A DNA stretch of 64,000 nucleotides. Source: Mycobacterium sp. (GTDB lineage: Bacteria > Actinomycetota > Actinomycetes > Mycobacteriales > Mycobacteriaceae). The notes under the pieces were generated by a model. It was not told the origin of the DNA, searched no databases, and worked only from the letters and a program-made list of their open reading frames with translations. Position numbers and translations under genes: made by a program. Positions 62,334 to 64,000 of this stretch are shown one piece after another. Position 1 is the stretch's first letter. Each line of letters starts with the position of its first letter. The DNA lies in assembly GCF_002863225.1 (NCBI RefSeq), contig NZ_PKEK01000067.1, positions 33,655 through 97,654 on the forward strand, read 5' to 3'.

Positions 62334-62519
62334 ATGACAAAACGCAGTGGGTCGGAGAACCGCAAACGCAACATTGTTCTGCAGTTACGGGTCGATGAGA
62401 CCGAAAAGAAATTAATCGACCGAGCCGCGAAAACTCGCGGAATCAGCATCCCAGAACTGCTTCGCCGCAGCACTTTTCGTAGCATCGCAAGCTGCCATGA
62501 CTCTACGCTTCCGAAGTAG
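62334..62519 (+). CDS. Small ribbon-helix-helix protein (CopG/MobC-like)
   Basis: A 61-residue protein (RKRNIVLQLRVDETEKKLID, then RAAKTRGISIPELLRRSTF). The strand-helix-helix pattern with the RISIPELLRRS-type second helix fits ribbon-helix-helix DNA-binding proteins such as plasmid copy-control or mobilisation regulators. It lies about 95 bp downstream of the iteron cluster, fitting a replication or mobilisation role. Confidence 0.65.
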   Translation: MTKRSGSENRKRNIVLQLRVDETEKKLIDRAAKTRGISIPELLRRSTFRSIASCHDSTLPK

Positions 62520-62595
62520 TTGACGCGAAGTTCAGCGCCCTCACCCAGACAACAGAGTACCCGCGAGAGTCGCCCGCACAGGCCAGCCAAACAGT

Positions 62596-62833
62596 TCACG
62601 GGCAGATGAAGTCGCGACGCACCCGCTCGATGTACTCCTCCGTCGTGCATTTGCCGCAGACCACGTCAACAACAGCCTCGATATCCCCTTTCAGGCTCCC
62701 AGCCTTCGAGAACATTGTCGGCGACCGCGACAATCACGGCCCGACGTTCACCGCCAGTCAGGCCATCAAGAAGGTCTGGCCATCGTTCCGCCCAGGAGGG
62801 TCCGCTTAACGCATCAATAGACCAGATTCTACC
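62596..62833 (-). pseudogene. VbhA-type antitoxin remnant with frameshift
   Basis: On the minus strand, phase one reads SWAERWPDLLDGLTGGERRA, then VIVAVADNVLEGWEPER, then goes wrong at a GGGG run (62685-62688). The next phase reads DIEAVVDVVCGKCTTEEYIE, then RVRRDFICP and stops at 62596. The NVLEGWEP and EEYIERV pieces resemble VbhA-type antitoxins that partner Fic toxins. No clear start codon. Probably a non-functional remnant, or a sequencing slip in the G run. Confidence 0.4.
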
Positions 62834-62892
62834 TCACGACACGACCGCTCACGACAGTAGGCGGAAGGTAGTTCGCAATCGGGGCGAGGCCT

Positions 62893-62921
62893 CATTTGTC
62901 CACGCGCTACGGCGACAAATG
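62893..62921. promoter_or_regulatory. Inverted repeat upstream of replication-type gene
   Basis: CATTTGTC (62893-62900) and GACAAATG (62914-62921) are perfect 8-bp arms with a 13-bp spacer. It could be an operator or hairpin for the winged-helix gene at 63188. The rest of the 62834-63187 stretch has no clear gene. Confidence 0.4.
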
Positions 62922-63187
62922 TTGCCTTTCAACGACTTCGAGAGCTAATTCCGGAGCGGTGCTAGACGCAGTCCCAGCCGGCGACTTACGTTGCACCCCA
63001 TGCGAGACCGAATAGGACGGACGAGACGTCCCGAGTGCTGCCGGCCGCACTGCTACGCGATGCGACCCCCAAGGCCGTTTGGGACAAAGCCTATTCGCAG
63101 GAGCAGCTACCGATTCGCCGCATCATTGTGTTCGGGACTACACCTCCTCGCGACCGGAGGTTCACTTCAGCTGAAAGCTCCGGTTCA

Positions 63188-63868
63188 GTGAGCTGGAAGG
63201 CCCTCGATTGGGCAACGGATCTCGACATCGATTCCGCAACAGCGAAATTCATTCTGCTCTTACTTGCCAATAAAGCGGACGAGGACTTCTCGTGCTTCCC
63301 GTCTGTGAGCACCCTGATGGCTGAATCCAGCGCCGGCCGAAGCACGGTCCTGCGTGCCCTTAAGAAGCTTGAGGGCGAAGGCCTTATTACCCGCTGCCCG
63401 CAATTTCACGATTCTGGAGCCCGGCGGGCCACTCGCTACTACCTCAATCATCCGCTTGCGCCTCACCTGGGTTTAACCCCCCGTCCCAATACGGGACCCC
63501 CCGGTATCGATACGACACCGGCCCGGTCCCAAACCCGGACGGGAGGGGCGTCGTATCGGGACCCCACGGGGGTGCCAAATCGGGACTCCTTGAACCCCAC
63601 ATCCGAATCACCAACCGAACCACGGTCTGACGTGTCAACTGTCTTGAAGGCATTGCCCTGGAAAATCAGCCCATCGGACGCCACCGATCTCGCGCCAGCG
63701 CTCGTCGATGCTTTGGCCTCCGGCTGGACACCCGACAGCCTAGTAGCTCGTCTGTCTCGTAATCCGGACGGCATTCGCCACCCGGCGCGGGTTTTGGCTC
63801 GGCGGCTTTCGGAACTCCCCTGTCGGCGTCGCCTGAAAACTGACCCCGTGTCGACGCCCGAATTTTGA
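63188..63868 (+). pseudogene. Winged-helix replication-type protein truncated by IS21
   Basis: The likely start is the GTG at 63188 (SWKALDWATDLDIDSATAKF follows directly); the frame is open upstream to 63035. The winged helix continues with FILLLLANKADEDFSCFPSV and STVLRALKKLEGEGLITRCP, the domain used by replication initiators and regulators of actinobacterial elements. A Pro/Thr-rich linker follows. The last about 15 codons (CRRRLKTDPVSTPEF) come from the IS21 end, so the native C-terminus is lost. Confidence 0.65.
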
Positions 63869-64000
63869 CCCCCTTCATCTGAGTCTCGGCTTATGAGCCG
63901 AGAGGAGAAGGGAGTTGTTGTCAGTGGAGGATTGGGCTGAGATCCGCAGGCTGCATCGAGCGGAGGGGTTGCCGATCAAGTTGATCGCCAGGACGTTGGG
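63821..64000 (+). mobile_element. IS21-family insertion sequence, left end
   Basis: The left end starts TGTCGGCGTCGCCTGAAAAC with two imperfect copies of a motif close to GTCGxCGCCTGAAAACTGACCCC, typical of the multiple terminal repeats of IS21 elements. The element continues beyond the window. It interrupts the winged-helix gene. Confidence 0.8.
63924..64000 (+). CDS. istA: IS21 transposase IstA, N-terminal fragment
   Basis: From the GTG at 63924 (or a TTG at 63918) the frame reads VEDWAEIRRLHRAEGLPIKL, then IARTLG, the N-terminal helix-turn-helix of IstA transposases. The ribosome site gagaaggga lies just upstream. Only about 25 residues are inside the window. Confidence 0.85.
   Translation, partial: MEDWAEIRRLHRAEGLPIKLIARTL

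Larger units (their letters stand above)
49994..64000. mobile_element. Integrated plasmid/ICE-like genomic island, left part
   Basis: Starts at the tRNA-Arg 3' remnant and extends past the window end. Signs of foreign origin: the TcmP-DUF5131 pair, iteron-like repeats, a replication-type winged-helix protein, a small ribbon-helix-helix protein, decayed toxin-antitoxin genes, an IS21-family insertion and lower GC in several parts. No integrase is seen inside the window; it may lie beyond the right edge. Confidence 0.65.

Overview
The window comes from a high-GC mycobacterium (Mycobacterium / Mycolicibacterium sensu lato). From about 5 to 45 kb the gene order follows the M. tuberculosis Rv0861c-Rv0914c segment as I recall it: ercc3 helicase, rpfA, cspB, sepH, serC, fprB, citA, gltA2, prrBA, accD3, echA6. 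Two tandem repeats look like mycobacterial interspersed repetitive units (MIRU), and the mycobacterial rpfA leader is present. The species cannot be fixed from the sequence alone.

Layout. 0-5 kb: a four-gene ABC-importer operon with 4-nt overlaps (permease, ATPase, lipoprotein, ABM monooxygenase), divergent from a DUF35/thiolase-fold pair that looks more like an aldolase than a thiolase. 5-45 kb: conserved chromosomal backbone. It includes an XPB-type helicase pair, rpfA with a c-di-AMP riboswitch and a perfect CRP palindrome upstream, the two-component pair prrA/prrB, two citrate synthases, pyridoxamine oxidase, and small-molecule enzymes. Several genes expected from M. tuberculosis are absent (the moa genes around rpfA, the Rv0899-Rv0901 region, and ctpE with its neighbour), and a sulfatase sits between accD3 and echA6. 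45-50 kb: an accessory stretch with a TetR regulator divergent from an internally deleted SDR, a small membrane protein and a cytochrome P450, then a sulfurtransferase and two small secreted proteins.

50-64 kb: a genomic island. It starts at a lone 3' half of a tRNA-Arg(CCT) gene, the expected footprint of integration into a tRNA, and it runs off the right edge. It carries a TcmP / three-Cys-motif (DUF5131) pair, a zinc-finger protein behind a palindromic operator, 67-bp direct repeats, a 603-residue protein of unknown function, and a heavily decayed toxin-antitoxin region. It also holds a five- or six-gene leftward cluster around a 793-residue protein with a Gly/Ser/Ala-rich centre that resembles type VII secretion accessory or substrate proteins, an iteron-like repeat cluster, a ribbon-helix-helix protein, and a winged-helix replication-type protein cut off by an IS21-family element. 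The island has several single-base frameshifts and in-frame stops, while I saw none in the backbone.

How the parts fit. The backbone genes serve core metabolism (TCA entry, serine and PLP supply, fatty-acid handling), cell-wall resuscitation and two-component signalling. The island looks like an integrated plasmid or integrative conjugative element whose toxin-antitoxin cargo is decaying. The most interesting undescribed candidates are the TcmP-DUF5131 pair and the 57.1-62.0 kb operon.
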